A stretch of 64,000 nt of DNA from Sphingomonas koreensis (GTDB lineage Bacteria; Pseudomonadota; Alphaproteobacteria; Sphingomonadales; Sphingomonadaceae), in assembly GCF_002797435.1 (NCBI RefSeq), contig NZ_PGEN01000001.1, positions 248,001 to 312,000 on the forward strand, given 5' to 3'. A program made the position numbers and the translations under genes. The notes beneath the pieces are model-generated. The model did no database searches. It worked only from the letters and a program-made list of their open reading frames with translations, and was not told the origin of the DNA. Each line of letters starts with the position of its first letter. Within the stretch, counting starts at the first letter, position 1. This document shows positions 52,653 to 61,628 of the stretch, in pieces.

Positions 52653-52946
52653 CTACAGGCGCTCCACCGCACGCTGCAGCTTCCGGAGCACGCCCGAATC
52701 TCCCGCCTGCGAGTCCGCTGCCTCTTGCGCCAGCGCCATCAGCCGCACCGCGCCGAAGCTTGCCGACAGGCCCTTGAGCCGCAGCGCGGCGCTGCGCCAT
52801 GCCTCGGGATCGTCCGCCGTCGCGAGCGCTTTCAGCCCGCGCTTCGCGCTGTCGAGGAACGCTTCGCGCAGCTCGGCGATCAGGCCGGGCTCGTCGCCCA
52901 CCGCCGCCGCCAGCGTCGCATCGATTGCACCGGGATCATAAGCCAT
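52653..52946 (-). CDS. Hpt-like domain protein lacking the phospho-accepting histidine
   Basis: 97 residues from the ATG at 52946. The helix pattern DPGAIDATLAAAVGDEPGLIAELREAFLDSA then SAALRLKGLSASFGAVRLMALAQEAADS resembles an Hpt domain, in which the core is usually A-H-x-L-K-G; here it reads A-L-R-L-K-G, so His is replaced by Leu. It cannot relay phosphate but may still bind a kinase or response regulator. It is divergent from the TipN-like gene (81 bp apart), suggesting a shared function. Other members of this fold without His exist in alphaproteobacteria (recall). Confidence 0.72.
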   Translation of the reverse strand: MAYDPGAIDATLAAAVGDEPGLIAELREAFLDSAKRGLKALATADDPEAWRSAALRLKGLSASFGAVRLMALAQEAADSQAGDSGVLRKLQRAVERL

Positions 52947-53004
52947 GCCGTGCGTGTATCGGGCTGTGCTTAACGACTGGTTTCTCAGCGCTATTCCGAT
53001 CTTG

Positions 53005-53024
53005 CCCAACCGTGCTAGATTGGG
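53005..53024. promoter_or_regulatory. dyad overlapping the ribosome binding site of the TipN-like gene
   Basis: CCCAA (53005-53009), 10-nt gap, TTGGG (53020-53024), ending 3 nt before the ATG at 53028. The only purine-rich Shine-Dalgarno candidate, GGGACG, overlaps the right arm, so pairing would hide it. Confidence 0.3.
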
Positions 53025-53027
53025 ACG

Positions 53028-55331
53028 ATGAACGGGGGAACCAACGCAGCCGGCTTTGCCGCGAACGAGGAAGACGGGCTTACGCTTGTCGAGGAGCCCA
53101 TTGCGCAGGTCAGCGCCGCGCATCCGGCCTATGATCCGGCGGAAGATCTCGAGCTGGAAGAAGTCTATCGCGCGCCCGGCGAATGGCTCGTTCCGCTGAT
53201 TGCCGCCGGCCTTACCCTTGCCTGGTTCGGGGTGATGGGCTGGCTGCTCCAGCCCGCCTTCGCCCAGCCGATGCCACCGGTGCAGCTCGTCCAGCTGATC
53301 GCCGCACTCTGCGTCCCGCCGATCCTGATCGGCATCCTGTGGCTGCTCGCGCGCCGGTCGAGCCGCGCCGAGGCACGCCGCTTCGGCAACACCGCGCGTG
53401 CGATGCGCGAAGAGGCCGCGAGCCTCGAGCGCGTCATCGCGACCCTCGCGCGCAAGATCGAGGCGAACCGTGCCGCGCTCGCCGCGCAGACCACCGCCCT
53501 GATGGCGATGGGCGACGGCGCCGCCGAACGGCTTCAGGCCGTGTCCAACGGCATGGCCGCGGAGGCGCGCTCGGTCGACGCCAGCGCCAAGATCCTGATG
53601 GAAAGCGCCGCGACCGCCGAGAAGAGCGTCGCCATCGTCCTCGCCTCGCTGCCCAAGGCGCATGAGGGGATGATCGGCATGGCCGCCACCCTGGATGCCG
53701 CGGGCCTCAAGGCGGGCGAGCATGCCGCCGCGCTCGACGCTCAGCTCTCCGCGCTCGCCGAGCGGGGCCGTGAAGCCGATACGGTGGCGGGCGGAGCCGC
53801 CCAGCGGCTCGCCGCTCACATCGCCAAGATGGAGGCGACCAGCGAGACCGCGGGCGCCCGTCTGGAGGGAGTTGCCGACCAGATGTCCGGCACCGTCGAT
53901 GCGATGCTCGATCGAACCGCCGCTGCGGTGGACGAGGCGCGCAAGGGCATCGCCGCGCAGGGCGAAGCCATGCTGGCGATGCTCGCCGCCAATCAGGCCT
54001 CGCTCGACGCCGCCGGCCGTGAGAGCATCGAGGCCGTCGGCACCCGCGTCGGTGAGATCGAGGAAACGATCAGCCGCATCGCCGAAAAGCTGGGCGAGGA
54101 GCAGACGCGGATCGACATCCTCCTCGCCTCGGTCACCGGCGGAATCGCCCAGGCCGACGGCGCGATGGCCGCGCTCCATTCGGCGGGCATGGATCGCACC
54201 CAGGCGCTTGCCGCCTCAATTAGCGCGCTCGACAGTTCCACCGCCGCGATGACCGAAACCCTCAAGATCGGCGACGAGACCGCGCGCCGCGTCATCGCTA
54301 CCGCGGAGGATCTGCTCACCGCGCTCGACTCCTCGGCGCGCGAGATCGACGAGACGATGCCCGAGGCCCTCAACCGGCTCGAGGACCGGATCGGCTCCAC
54401 CCGCACCGTCATCGCCAGCGCCAAGCCCGAGCTGCTCGCGCTCGTCACCGCTGCCGAAAGCACGCACGACGCGATCGAGGCGATCGCCGATGTCGTCTCG
54501 CGCCAGCGCGAGACGCTCATCAAGACCCAGGCCGCGCTCATCGAAACGCTCGATTCGGGGCATGAGAAGACCGACCAGCTCGAAGAAACCGTCGATCGCG
54601 CCATCGCCAATGCGCGGCGTTTCGCCGACGATGCCGCGCCGCAACTGGTCGACGCCCTGCTCCGTATCCGGGAGACCGCCGCCGCCGCCGCCGAACAGGC
54701 GCGCGCAACGCTCTCGGGCCTTGTTCCCGAGGCCGAGCGGCGGCTGGAGGAAGCCGGCAGCGCCGCGATGCGCCGCGCTGTCGATGCGGGCGTCCGCCAG
54801 CAGCTGGTCGAGCTCAGCCTTGTGTCCGAGAATGCGGTTGCGACTGCCGGGCGCGCCTCCGAGCATCTTACCCAGCAGATGATGAATATCGGCGAAGCCG
54901 CCGCTGCGGTCGAGCGCCGCATCGAGGAAGGCCGTGCCGAGCGCGAAGAGGCCGACCGCGACAATTTCGCCCGCCGCGTCTCGCTGCTGGTCGAGGCGCT
55001 CAATTCCGCCGCGATCGACATCACCAAGGCGTTCGCGCACGAGGTGTCGGACAGCGCCTGGTCGGCCTATCTCAAGGGCGACCGCGGCGTCTTCACCCGT
55101 CGCGCCGTCCGCCTGCTCGACAGCGGCGACGCGCGCGAGATTGCGGGCCTCTATGACAGCGACCCGCATTTCCGCGAGCAGGTCAACCGCTACATCCACG
55201 ATTTCGAGGCGATGCTGCGTCAGGTGCTCGCGCTGCGCGACGGCTCGCCGCTCGGCGTCACCCTCCTCTCCTCCGACATGGGCAAGCTCTATGTGGCGCT
55301 GGCGCAGGCGATCGAACGCCTGCGCACCTGA
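53028..55331 (+). CDS. TipN-like polar coiled-coil membrane protein
   Basis: 767 residues. An acidic cytoplasmic start, then two transmembrane helices (about 53-75 and 88-108), then about 560 residues of Ala-rich heptads (ASLERVIATLARKIEANRAAL, AERLQAVSNGMAAEA, DAAGLKAGEHAAALDAQLSAL and many more), then a globular end of about 110 residues: FARRVSLLVEALNSAAIDITKAF, DRGVFTRRAVRLLD, YIHDFEAMLRQVLALRDGSPL, SDMGKLYVALAQAIERL. This architecture is that of TipN, the Caulobacter birth-scar polarity protein (from family knowledge, not a search). The head could also be a chemoreceptor-like coiled-coil. The divergent Hpt-like gene is next to it. Confidence 0.68.
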   Translation: MNGGTNAAGFAANEEDGLTLVEEPIAQVSAAHPAYDPAEDLELEEVYRAPGEWLVPLIAAGLTLAWFGVMGWLLQPAFAQPMPPVQLVQLIAALCVPPILIGILWLLARRSSRAEARRFGNTARAMREEAASLERVIATLARKIEANRAALAAQTTALMAMGDGAAERLQAVSNGMAAEARSVDASAKILMESAATAEKSVAIVLASLPKAHEGMIGMAATLDAAGLKAGEHAAALDAQLSALAERGREADTVAGGAAQRLAAHIAKMEATSETAGARLEGVADQMSGTVDAMLDRTAAAVDEARKGIAAQGEAMLAMLAANQASLDAAGRESIEAVGTRVGEIEETISRIAEKLGEEQTRIDILLASVTGGIAQADGAMAALHSAGMDRTQALAASISALDSSTAAMTETLKIGDETARRVIATAEDLLTALDSSAREIDETMPEALNRLEDRIGSTRTVIASAKPELLALVTAAESTHDAIEAIADVVSRQRETLIKTQAALIETLDSGHEKTDQLEETVDRAIANARRFADDAAPQLVDALLRIRETAAAAAEQARATLSGLVPEAERRLEEAGSAAMRRAVDAGVRQQLVELSLVSENAVATAGRASEHLTQQMMNIGEAAAAVERRIEEGRAEREEADRDNFARRVSLLVEALNSAAIDITKAFAHEVSDSAWSAYLKGDRGVFTRRAVRLLDSGDAREIAGLYDSDPHFREQVNRYIHDFEAMLRQVLALRDGSPLGVTLLSSDMGKLYVALAQAIERLRT

Positions 55332-55334
55332 CCG

Positions 55335-56501
55335 TTATTTCTTCGCGGCCTCCAGCACCTTCATCCCGAACGCCAGCCGCTGCATGTACAGTGCCCGGTC
55401 GCTTGCCTTCGGCCAGGCCGCGCTGGTGACCATGACGACCTTGGTCGCGGGATCGACCAGAATGACCTGGCCGAAGATGCCCTGCGCCGCATAATAGCCG
55501 CCGGGGATCGTCCACCATTGATAGCCATAGCCGCCGCCCGGATGCGTCGCATGCGCCTTGGTCGCATCGGCGAACCAGCCGGCGGGCACGATCCCTTTCC
55601 CGCCCTCAAGCGTCATCTGCCCGATCCGCGCATAGTCGCGCAGCGAAACCGAGAGGCAGCAACCGCTGACCTCGGCGCCACTCTGGTCGGTCATCCAGAA
55701 GGCATCGCGCTCCATGCCGTAGCGGCGCCAGACCTTCTCGCTCAGATAGTCGGAAAGCTTCTTCTTGGTCGCGCGCCGCACCAGCACGCCGATCAGGTTG
55801 GTCTCGCCGGTCTTGTAGACGAACTTGCTTCCCGGCGGATCGGCGCGCGGGAGCTTGCGCATATAGGCGACGGTCGGGTCCTGTCCCGGCGGCACCGCCT
55901 CGGCGAACATCCGCGCCACGTCGCTGTTGGGATCGGTATAATCCTCGTTCCAGCGCACACCCGATGTCATGGTCAGGATCTGGCGAATGGTCACTCCGTC
56001 ATAGCCGCCGCCGGCAAGGTCGGGGATGTACCTGGTCACGGGCTCGTCGAGCGACTTGATATAGCCGTCCTTGATCGCGGCCCCGACCAGCGTCGATGTC
56101 ACCGATTTCGCAACCGAGAAGCTCGTCCACCGCCCCTCACGCGAATAGCCGAGCGCATAGCGTTCAAGCCGGATCTTGCCATCCTGAAGCACCAATAGTC
56201 CGGCGACGTTCTGAGCCGCCATGAAGGCATCAACGTCCGCGGCAGCGATCGGCAGCGGCGTACCTTCCGGCAACGGCCTCACCTTCCCGCCCGCCTTCAC
56301 GATATGGCCGGGAAAGATCTTCTCCATCGCCGGGAAGTTCTTGAGCCGCTCCTCGGCCGACCAGAACAGCACCGCTGCGCCGACCTGGCGCAGCCGCGCC
56401 TCGTCCTTGGGGGCTGGGACAGGGACCGGTGCGGCGACCTCCGCCTTGGGCGCGCAGCCCCACAAAGCCACCGCCGAAAGCGCGATCCAGGCCGTCCGCA
56501 T
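55335..56501 (-). CDS. serine hydrolase lipoprotein (beta-lactamase-like fold)
   Basis: 388 residues with lipobox ALWGC (Cys16), so it is probably acylated and periplasmic. The S-x-x-K catalytic pair is S129-V-A-K132 in WTSFSVAKSVTS. A Tyr-based motif lies at VYKTGETN in place of the classical YxN, and HPGGGYGYQWW near the C-terminus is in the place of the KTG-like box. These are class C beta-lactamase/esterase relatives; the substrate may be an ester or peptide. It is the last gene after cfa on the same strand, 12 bp apart. Penicillin activity is not implied. Confidence 0.85.
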   Translation of the reverse strand: MRTAWIALSAVALWGCAPKAEVAAPVPVPAPKDEARLRQVGAAVLFWSAEERLKNFPAMEKIFPGHIVKAGGKVRPLPEGTPLPIAAADVDAFMAAQNVAGLLVLQDGKIRLERYALGYSREGRWTSFSVAKSVTSTLVGAAIKDGYIKSLDEPVTRYIPDLAGGGYDGVTIRQILTMTSGVRWNEDYTDPNSDVARMFAEAVPPGQDPTVAYMRKLPRADPPGSKFVYKTGETNLIGVLVRRATKKKLSDYLSEKVWRRYGMERDAFWMTDQSGAEVSGCCLSVSLRDYARIGQMTLEGGKGIVPAGWFADATKAHATHPGGGYGYQWWTIPGGYYAAQGIFGQVILVDPATKVVMVTSAAWPKASDRALYMQRLAFGMKVLEAAKK

Positions 56502-56513
56502 ACCCCTCTCCCT

Positions 56514-57767
56514 TCAATCCTTGATGAGTGTCACCTGCGCCACCCAGATCCCGCCGCCGCGGAACCCACCTTCACAATACATGAGATAATAGCGCCACAA
56601 GTCGATGAAATGCCGGTCGAACTCAGCCGGGATCCGGCCCGACGCTACCGCTTCGTCGAACCGCTCGCGCCAGGTCCTCAACGTCTCGGCATAGTCCAGC
56701 CCGAACTCGCGCCGATCCTGCCAGCTCAGCCCCTGCTCCTCAGCGATCGCGCGGAACTTGCTCTCGGACAGCAGCAGCCCGCCGGGAAAGACATAGGTCT
56801 GGATGAAATCGACGTTGCGGGCATAGGCGTCGAAGATGGCGTCATCGATCGCGATATACTGGATCGCCGCACGGCCGCCCGGTTTCAGCGCTCGGGCGAT
56901 CGCACCGAGATAGGCGGGCCAATATGCCTCGCCGACTGCCTCGACCATCTCGATGCTCGCGATGGCATCATATTGGCCTGCCACATCCCGATAGTCGGTC
57001 AGCGAGACCTCGACGCCATCCAGCCGCGCGGATGCCATCCGCGCATCGACATAGGCTTTTTGCTCGGTCGAAAGCGTGAGTCCGCGAACCCTGCGCCCTG
57101 CCATCGCCGCAGTCTCGGCGAAGGATCCCCAGCCGCAGCCGATTTCAAGTATTTCATCGCCCGGCTGCGTGCCCGTCCGTTCCAGTATCGCTGCCAGCTT
57201 CGCCGCCTGCGCAGCCTCAAGCGTCACGTCCAGTCCTGCGAACAGCGCGCTGGAATAGGTCATGCTTGCGTCGAGCCACGGGGCGTAGAAATCATTCCCC
57301 AGATCATAGTGATAGGCGATGTTGCGCCGCGCCCCGTCGCGATCGTTGCGGCGCATCCAGTGCCACATGCGCTTCGCCAGCCGCGAAAATCCCTGCGCCC
57401 GCCCGGCATCGCCCAACGTCGCGCGGTTGCGCATGAACAGGTCGAACAGCGGCACCGGATCGGGGCTGCTCCATTCGCGCGCCTGCCATGCCTCATACCA
57501 GCCGATCGATCCGCCGGTGGCCAACCGCCACAGCGCTCGCCAGTTGCGGATATCGACCCATGCCTCCGGCCCCGGCGCGCGCCCGCCGAGCCGTCGTCCC
57601 TTGCCGCCCGGCAAGGTCAGTTCGATCACGCCGTAAGCAAGCCCCGCATCGATCCGGTCCAGCAACTTGTGCAGCAAGGGCGATGCGAGCGTGGCCAGTA
57701 CGCCGCGCCGCTGCGAGCCATGATCCCAGCCATCCCGGCGGCCGCGATTTTTAGCCGGTGCTTGCAT
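56514..57767 (-). CDS. cfa: cyclopropane-fatty-acyl-phospholipid synthase family protein
   Basis: 417 residues from the ATG at 57767. CFA synthase adds a methylene from S-adenosylmethionine to the double bond of membrane phospholipid acyl chains. The N-terminal lipid-binding region is followed by NIAYHYDLGNDFYAPWLDASMTYSSALF, the SAM motif EIGCGWGSFAETA, GLTLSTEQKAY, and FPGGLLLSESKF. The C-terminal part ends YYLMYCEGGFRGGGIW. A related tuberculostearate-type enzyme cannot be excluded. It lies 60 bp after korB and 12 bp before the hydrolase gene. Confidence 0.92.
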   Translation of the reverse strand: MQAPAKNRGRRDGWDHGSQRRGVLATLASPLLHKLLDRIDAGLAYGVIELTLPGGKGRRLGGRAPGPEAWVDIRNWRALWRLATGGSIGWYEAWQAREWSSPDPVPLFDLFMRNRATLGDAGRAQGFSRLAKRMWHWMRRNDRDGARRNIAYHYDLGNDFYAPWLDASMTYSSALFAGLDVTLEAAQAAKLAAILERTGTQPGDEILEIGCGWGSFAETAAMAGRRVRGLTLSTEQKAYVDARMASARLDGVEVSLTDYRDVAGQYDAIASIEMVEAVGEAYWPAYLGAIARALKPGGRAAIQYIAIDDAIFDAYARNVDFIQTYVFPGGLLLSESKFRAIAEEQGLSWQDRREFGLDYAETLRTWRERFDEAVASGRIPAEFDRHFIDLWRYYLMYCEGGFRGGGIWVAQVTLIKD

Positions 57768-57827
57768 GTCGCGCACAAACCACGCGGGATCGAGTTGGGC
57801 AAGTGGCAATAGCCGCCTGCGTAACGA

Positions 57828-58859
57828 TCACATCGGATGCGGCTCTTTATCAACCATCCAGGTCTGGCCCTTGCTCACCAGCTTCTGGAGATCGGGCACC
57901 TTCCCTTCGCTCGCCGCCAGGTTCTGCGCCACCACCGCGCTCTCGAAGGTCGGGGCGGGATCGTCGTAGAGCACGCCCAGGGCCATCGGGAACGGGCCGA
58001 ACGGCATCTCGACCAGCATATGGGCGATGGCGCGGTTGCTGACATTGTGGACGATCACCCCCGCCGCCTGCCAGTTACCTTCCACTACATCTACGGTTTT
58101 TAGTGTAAGCCGTTCAGTATCCAGCGCTATTCCCTTCGATCCGCCCGCGAACAGCATCGGCTGGCCATGCTCCAGCCAGAGCTGGTTCCCGGCATTGGCC
58201 TTTTCGGTGAAGGGGGCGAAGACGTCGTCATTATAGACGATGCAGTTCTGGAAGATCTCGACGAACGCCGCACCCTGATGGGCGTGCGCCGCCTTGAGCA
58301 CCGACGGCAGATTCTTGTGGACGTCGATCCCGCGGGCAATGAAGCGCGCGCCGCTGCCCAGCGCATAGGCACAGGGCTTGGCCGGATGATCGACCGAGCC
58401 GAACGGGGTCGAGGGCGAGCGCGTCCCCTCCCGGCTCGTCGGCGAATATTGCCCCTTGGTCAGGCCGTAGATCTCGTTGTTGAACAGCAGCACCTGGCAA
58501 TTGAGGTTCCGCCGCAGCAGGTGCATCGTGTGGTTGCCGCCGATGGAGAGGCCATCGCCGTCGCCGGTGATGATCCACACGTCGAGATCGGGATTGGCGA
58601 GCTTGACCCCTGTCGCCACCGCCGGCGCGCGGCCATGGATGGTGTGGAAGCCATAGGTCTCCATATAATAGGGGAAGCGCGACGAGCAGCCGATGCCGCT
58701 GATGAACACGGTGTTCTCCGGCGTCGCGCCGATCTCCGGCATCGTGCGCTGCACCGCCTTGAGGATCGCATAGTCGCCGCAGCCGGGGCACCAGCGGACC
58801 TCCTGATCGGTCTCCCAGTCCTTGGGGGTCGAGGGCTTGATGGTGGTGATCTCGTTCAC
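57828..58859 (-). CDS. korB: 2-oxoacid:ferredoxin oxidoreductase subunit beta
   Basis: 343 residues. With KorA it oxidatively decarboxylates 2-oxoglutarate or a related 2-oxoacid to the acyl-CoA, reducing ferredoxin. The TPP-binding motif GDGDGLSIGGNHTMHLLRRN ends in LFNNEIYGLTKGQ, and CPGCGDYAILKA holds [4Fe-4S] cysteines with ISGIGCSSRFPYYM. It overlaps korA by ATGA and precedes cfa. The DPAPTFESAVVAQNLAASEG tail is typical of KorB. No ferredoxin gene is in the window. Confidence 0.95.
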   Translation of the reverse strand: MNEITTIKPSTPKDWETDQEVRWCPGCGDYAILKAVQRTMPEIGATPENTVFISGIGCSSRFPYYMETYGFHTIHGRAPAVATGVKLANPDLDVWIITGDGDGLSIGGNHTMHLLRRNLNCQVLLFNNEIYGLTKGQYSPTSREGTRSPSTPFGSVDHPAKPCAYALGSGARFIARGIDVHKNLPSVLKAAHAHQGAAFVEIFQNCIVYNDDVFAPFTEKANAGNQLWLEHGQPMLFAGGSKGIALDTERLTLKTVDVVEGNWQAAGVIVHNVSNRAIAHMLVEMPFGPFPMALGVLYDDPAPTFESAVVAQNLAASEGKVPDLQKLVSKGQTWMVDKEPHPM

Positions 58860-60733
58860 GCGAGCGCCTCCTCGATGGCGGCTTCGATCTCATGGATGCG
58901 GAAGGGTTGGCCGCTGACCTTGTTGAGCGGCCTGGCATCGACGAGAAACTGGTCGCGCAGCACCGTCTTGAGCTGGCCCGTGTTCATTTCGGGCACAAGG
59001 ATGTGCTCGTAACCCTTTAGCAATGCGCCGAGATTCTTCGGCATCGGCCAGATGTGGCGGATGTGGATATGGCTGACGTCGAGACCCTTGCGGCGGGCAC
59101 GGCGCACGGCTTGCGTGATCGGGCCATAGGTCGAACCCCAGCCGACCACGACCAGCTTGCCGCCCGCCTCGCCCTGCTCGATCTCCTGATCGGGCACCGC
59201 GATCCCCTCGACCTTGGCCTTGCGGATGTCGGTCATCGCCTGATGGGTGTCGGGGGCATAGTCGATATTGCCGGTTCCCAGCGCCTTCTCGATCCCGCCG
59301 ATGCGGTGAAGCAGACCCGGCGTGCCCGGCTTGACCCAGGGGCGCTTGAGCTTCTCGTCGCGGGCATAGGGCAGGAACTTCTCGCCGTCCGCCGGAAGCT
59401 CGGTGTGGAATTCCACCGGGAACGGCTTGTAACCGCTCATGTCCGGCACCTTCCACGGCTCGGCCGCATTCTGGAGGTAGCCGTCAGTGAGCAGCATGAC
59501 GGGCGTCATATATTGGGTGGCGATGCGAACCGCCTCGATCGCGCAGTCGAAACAGTCGGCAGCGGAGCGGGTCGCGATCACCGGGACCGGCGCGTCGCCA
59601 TTGCGACCATAGACCGCCTGGTAGAGATCCGACTGCTCGGTCTTGGTCGGAAGGCCCGTGGAGGGCCCGCCGCGCTGGGCGTTGACGATCACCAGCGGCA
59701 GCTCGGTCATGATCGCAAGGCCGATCGCTTCGGTCTTGAGCGCGATTCCGGGGCCGGAGGAGCAGGTGACGCCAAGACTTCCCGCATAGGACGCCCCCAG
59801 CGCCGACGCGACGGCGGCGATCTCATCCTCCGCCTGGAAGGTGGTGACGCCAAACTCCTTCAAGCGTGCGAGATGGTGAAGGATCGCCGAGGCGGGAGTG
59901 ATCGGATAGCCGCCATAGAAGAGCTTCAAGCCCGCAAGCTGCGCACCCGCGACCAGCCCGAGGCTGATCGAATCTGCGCCGGTTACGGTCCGGTACAGGC
60001 CCGGCTCGACCGGGGCGGCGGGGACGTGGAGCTGCCCCACCCCTTGCGCGCCCAGCTCGGCGGTCTCGCCATAGGCATGGCCGGCGTTGAGCGCGGCGAT
60101 GTTGGCCTCGGCCAGCTCGGGCGCCTTGGCGAACTTGGTCTTGAGCCAGTCGATCAGCGGCCCGCGCTCGCGGTCGAACATCCACAGCGCAAGGCCCAGC
60201 GTCCACATGTTCTTGCAGCGCAGCGCTTCCTTGTTGCCGAGCCCGAAGGGCTTCACGGCATCGAGGGTGAGCTGCGAGATGTTGAGCTTGAGCAGCTGCC
60301 ACTTGGCCAGGCTGCCATCCTCGAGCGGGTTTTCGGCGTATTTGGCCTTGTCGAGGTTGCGTTTGTTGAACTCGCCTTCGTCGGCGATGATCAGGCCGCC
60401 GGGCTTCAAATCGCCGACATTGGTCTTGAGCGCCGCGGGGTTCATCGCCACGAGCACATCCGGTGCGTCGCCCGCGGTCTCGATCGCGGCCGAGCCGAAA
60501 TTGATCTGGAAGGCGGAGACCCCGAACAACGTGCCCTGCGGGGCGCGGATCTCTGCGGGGAAATCGGGGAAGGTGGCGAGGTCGTTGCCCGCCAGTGCGG
60601 TCGAAAGCGTGAACTGGCCACCGGTAAGCTGCATGCCGTCGCCCGAGTCTCCGGCGAAGCGGACGACGACCGCTTCGGGGGGCGGATTAGCGGAAGCCTC
60701 TTCGGGCGTGACCTGATGGACGGCTGTGGCCAT
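58856..60733 (-). CDS. korA: 2-oxoacid:ferredoxin oxidoreductase subunit alpha (gamma-alpha fusion)
   Basis: 625 residues. The N-terminal gamma domain (VVRFAGDSGDGMQLTGGQFTLSTALAGND) is fused to the alpha pyrimidine-binding domain (LFYGGYPITPASAILHHLARL, FQAEDEIAAVASALGASYAG, TCSSGPGIALKTEAIGLA) and the transketolase C-terminal region (VVGWGSTYGP, HIHIRHIWPMPKNLGALLKGYEHILVPEMNTGQL). Fused gamma-alpha KorA is usual in aerobic alphaproteobacteria. The palindrome at 60808-60821 lies 75 bp before its ATG. It is first in a possible korA-korB-cfa-hydrolase transcript. Confidence 0.95.
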   Translation of the reverse strand: MATAVHQVTPEEASANPPPEAVVVRFAGDSGDGMQLTGGQFTLSTALAGNDLATFPDFPAEIRAPQGTLFGVSAFQINFGSAAIETAGDAPDVLVAMNPAALKTNVGDLKPGGLIIADEGEFNKRNLDKAKYAENPLEDGSLAKWQLLKLNISQLTLDAVKPFGLGNKEALRCKNMWTLGLALWMFDRERGPLIDWLKTKFAKAPELAEANIAALNAGHAYGETAELGAQGVGQLHVPAAPVEPGLYRTVTGADSISLGLVAGAQLAGLKLFYGGYPITPASAILHHLARLKEFGVTTFQAEDEIAAVASALGASYAGSLGVTCSSGPGIALKTEAIGLAIMTELPLVIVNAQRGGPSTGLPTKTEQSDLYQAVYGRNGDAPVPVIATRSAADCFDCAIEAVRIATQYMTPVMLLTDGYLQNAAEPWKVPDMSGYKPFPVEFHTELPADGEKFLPYARDEKLKRPWVKPGTPGLLHRIGGIEKALGTGNIDYAPDTHQAMTDIRKAKVEGIAVPDQEIEQGEAGGKLVVVGWGSTYGPITQAVRRARRKGLDVSHIHIRHIWPMPKNLGALLKGYEHILVPEMNTGQLKTVLRDQFLVDARPLNKVSGQPFRIHEIEAAIEEALA

Positions 60734-60807
60734 TCAGTCTCTTCCTGCAATGTCTATCCACCCTCTACGCCTCGGGGTGGTCATCACAGAAGGTAGAATG
60801 ATGGGAG

Positions 60808-60821
60808 GCGGTTGCAACCGC
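60808..60821. promoter_or_regulatory. perfect palindrome before korA and the GNAT gene
   Basis: GCGGTTG directly followed by its complement CAACCGC, 14 bp with no spacer. It lies in the 154-bp divergent region, 75 bp before korA and 67 bp before the GNAT gene. The minus strand then reads TTGCAA-N16-TACCTT, a possible promoter overlapping it. Confidence 0.4.
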
Positions 60822-60887
60822 TTCTTTTGCGGGCATCTAGGCGGCGTCCCGAACCGGTGCTAACCGCTATAGCGAAGGGGGCCGGTC

Positions 60888-61628
60888 TTGGCTGATCGTT
60901 TGGACGGACCAGCATTGCAGGCGGTGCGCCTTTCGGCGATCGACTCCGCATCGCGCGACGCGCTGCTCCGCCGCTACGAGATCCAGGTCTACGGCCCCGC
61001 CTTCCCCGACGCTGAGATTCGCGAGGACCCCGCCTATTGGCGCGGCCTGCTCGATGCCGATCCCTATCCGCCCCCGCCCCAACCCCTGATCGAGGTTCTG
61101 TTGCTCGTCGATCCCGCGGGCGATGTTGCCGGCGGCGTGACGATCGAGCTCTATCGCGAGGCGAACGCCGGTCTGCTCACCTATATCTCGGTCGATGCCA
61201 CGCGCCGTGGCCAGGGGCTCGGCAAGCGCCTGATCGCCGAAGCGCGTGCGGCACTCAACCGGATGGGTTCGCCCGCAACGCCGATGTTCGCGGAAACCGA
61301 ACGGCTTGAGGACGCGCGAGACGAGGCCGAGCGTGCCGCAACCGTTCTGCGCCAGCGCCAGCTCGCCGGCATGGGCGCACGCTGGGTCGAGTTCGACTAT
61401 GTCATGCCGCCCCTGCGGACCGATACGCTGCCGCACCGCCTCCACCTGATGCTGTTCGGCGGTCCGGACCGGGTGCCCGCCGCGACCATTCTCGCGCTGC
61501 TCGATGAACTGGCGCGCGCGCTCGGTACGCGCCTCGACGCGTTCCAGGATACGAGCGCGATGGCGTCATGGCTTGCCTCTGCAGACATGCTCCCGGTCAA
61601 ACCGCTGCCCGAAGGCGGGCGTGGCTGA
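60888..61628 (+). CDS. GNAT-family N-acetyltransferase
   Basis: 246 residues with the GNAT core: ETFxDAEIREDP-like FPDAEIREDPAYW, EVLLLVDPAGDVAGGVTIELY, and the acetyl-CoA loop ISVDATRRGQGLGKRLIAEA (R/Q-x-x-G-x-G/A). A TTG at 60888 follows AGGGGG. The C-terminal 80 residues are extra beyond a minimal GNAT and may be a substrate domain. Its stop overlaps the next gene by 8 bp, so the two are co-translated. Substrate unknown. Confidence 0.82.
   Translation: MADRLDGPALQAVRLSAIDSASRDALLRRYEIQVYGPAFPDAEIREDPAYWRGLLDADPYPPPPQPLIEVLLLVDPAGDVAGGVTIELYREANAGLLTYISVDATRRGQGLGKRLIAEARAALNRMGSPATPMFAETERLEDARDEAERAATVLRQRQLAGMGARWVEFDYVMPPLRTDTLPHRLHLMLFGGPDRVPAATILALLDELARALGTRLDAFQDTSAMASWLASADMLPVKPLPEGGRG

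Noticed and set aside
52558..52941. 127-codon plus-strand frame after the VWA gene
   Set aside because: It extends into the antisense of the Hpt-like gene and shows no family features.
59054..60796. 580-codon open frame on the plus strand opposite korA
   Set aside because: It mirrors the korA coding frame; KorA has full motifs, and the plus product is Arg/Gly/Asp-rich without domains.
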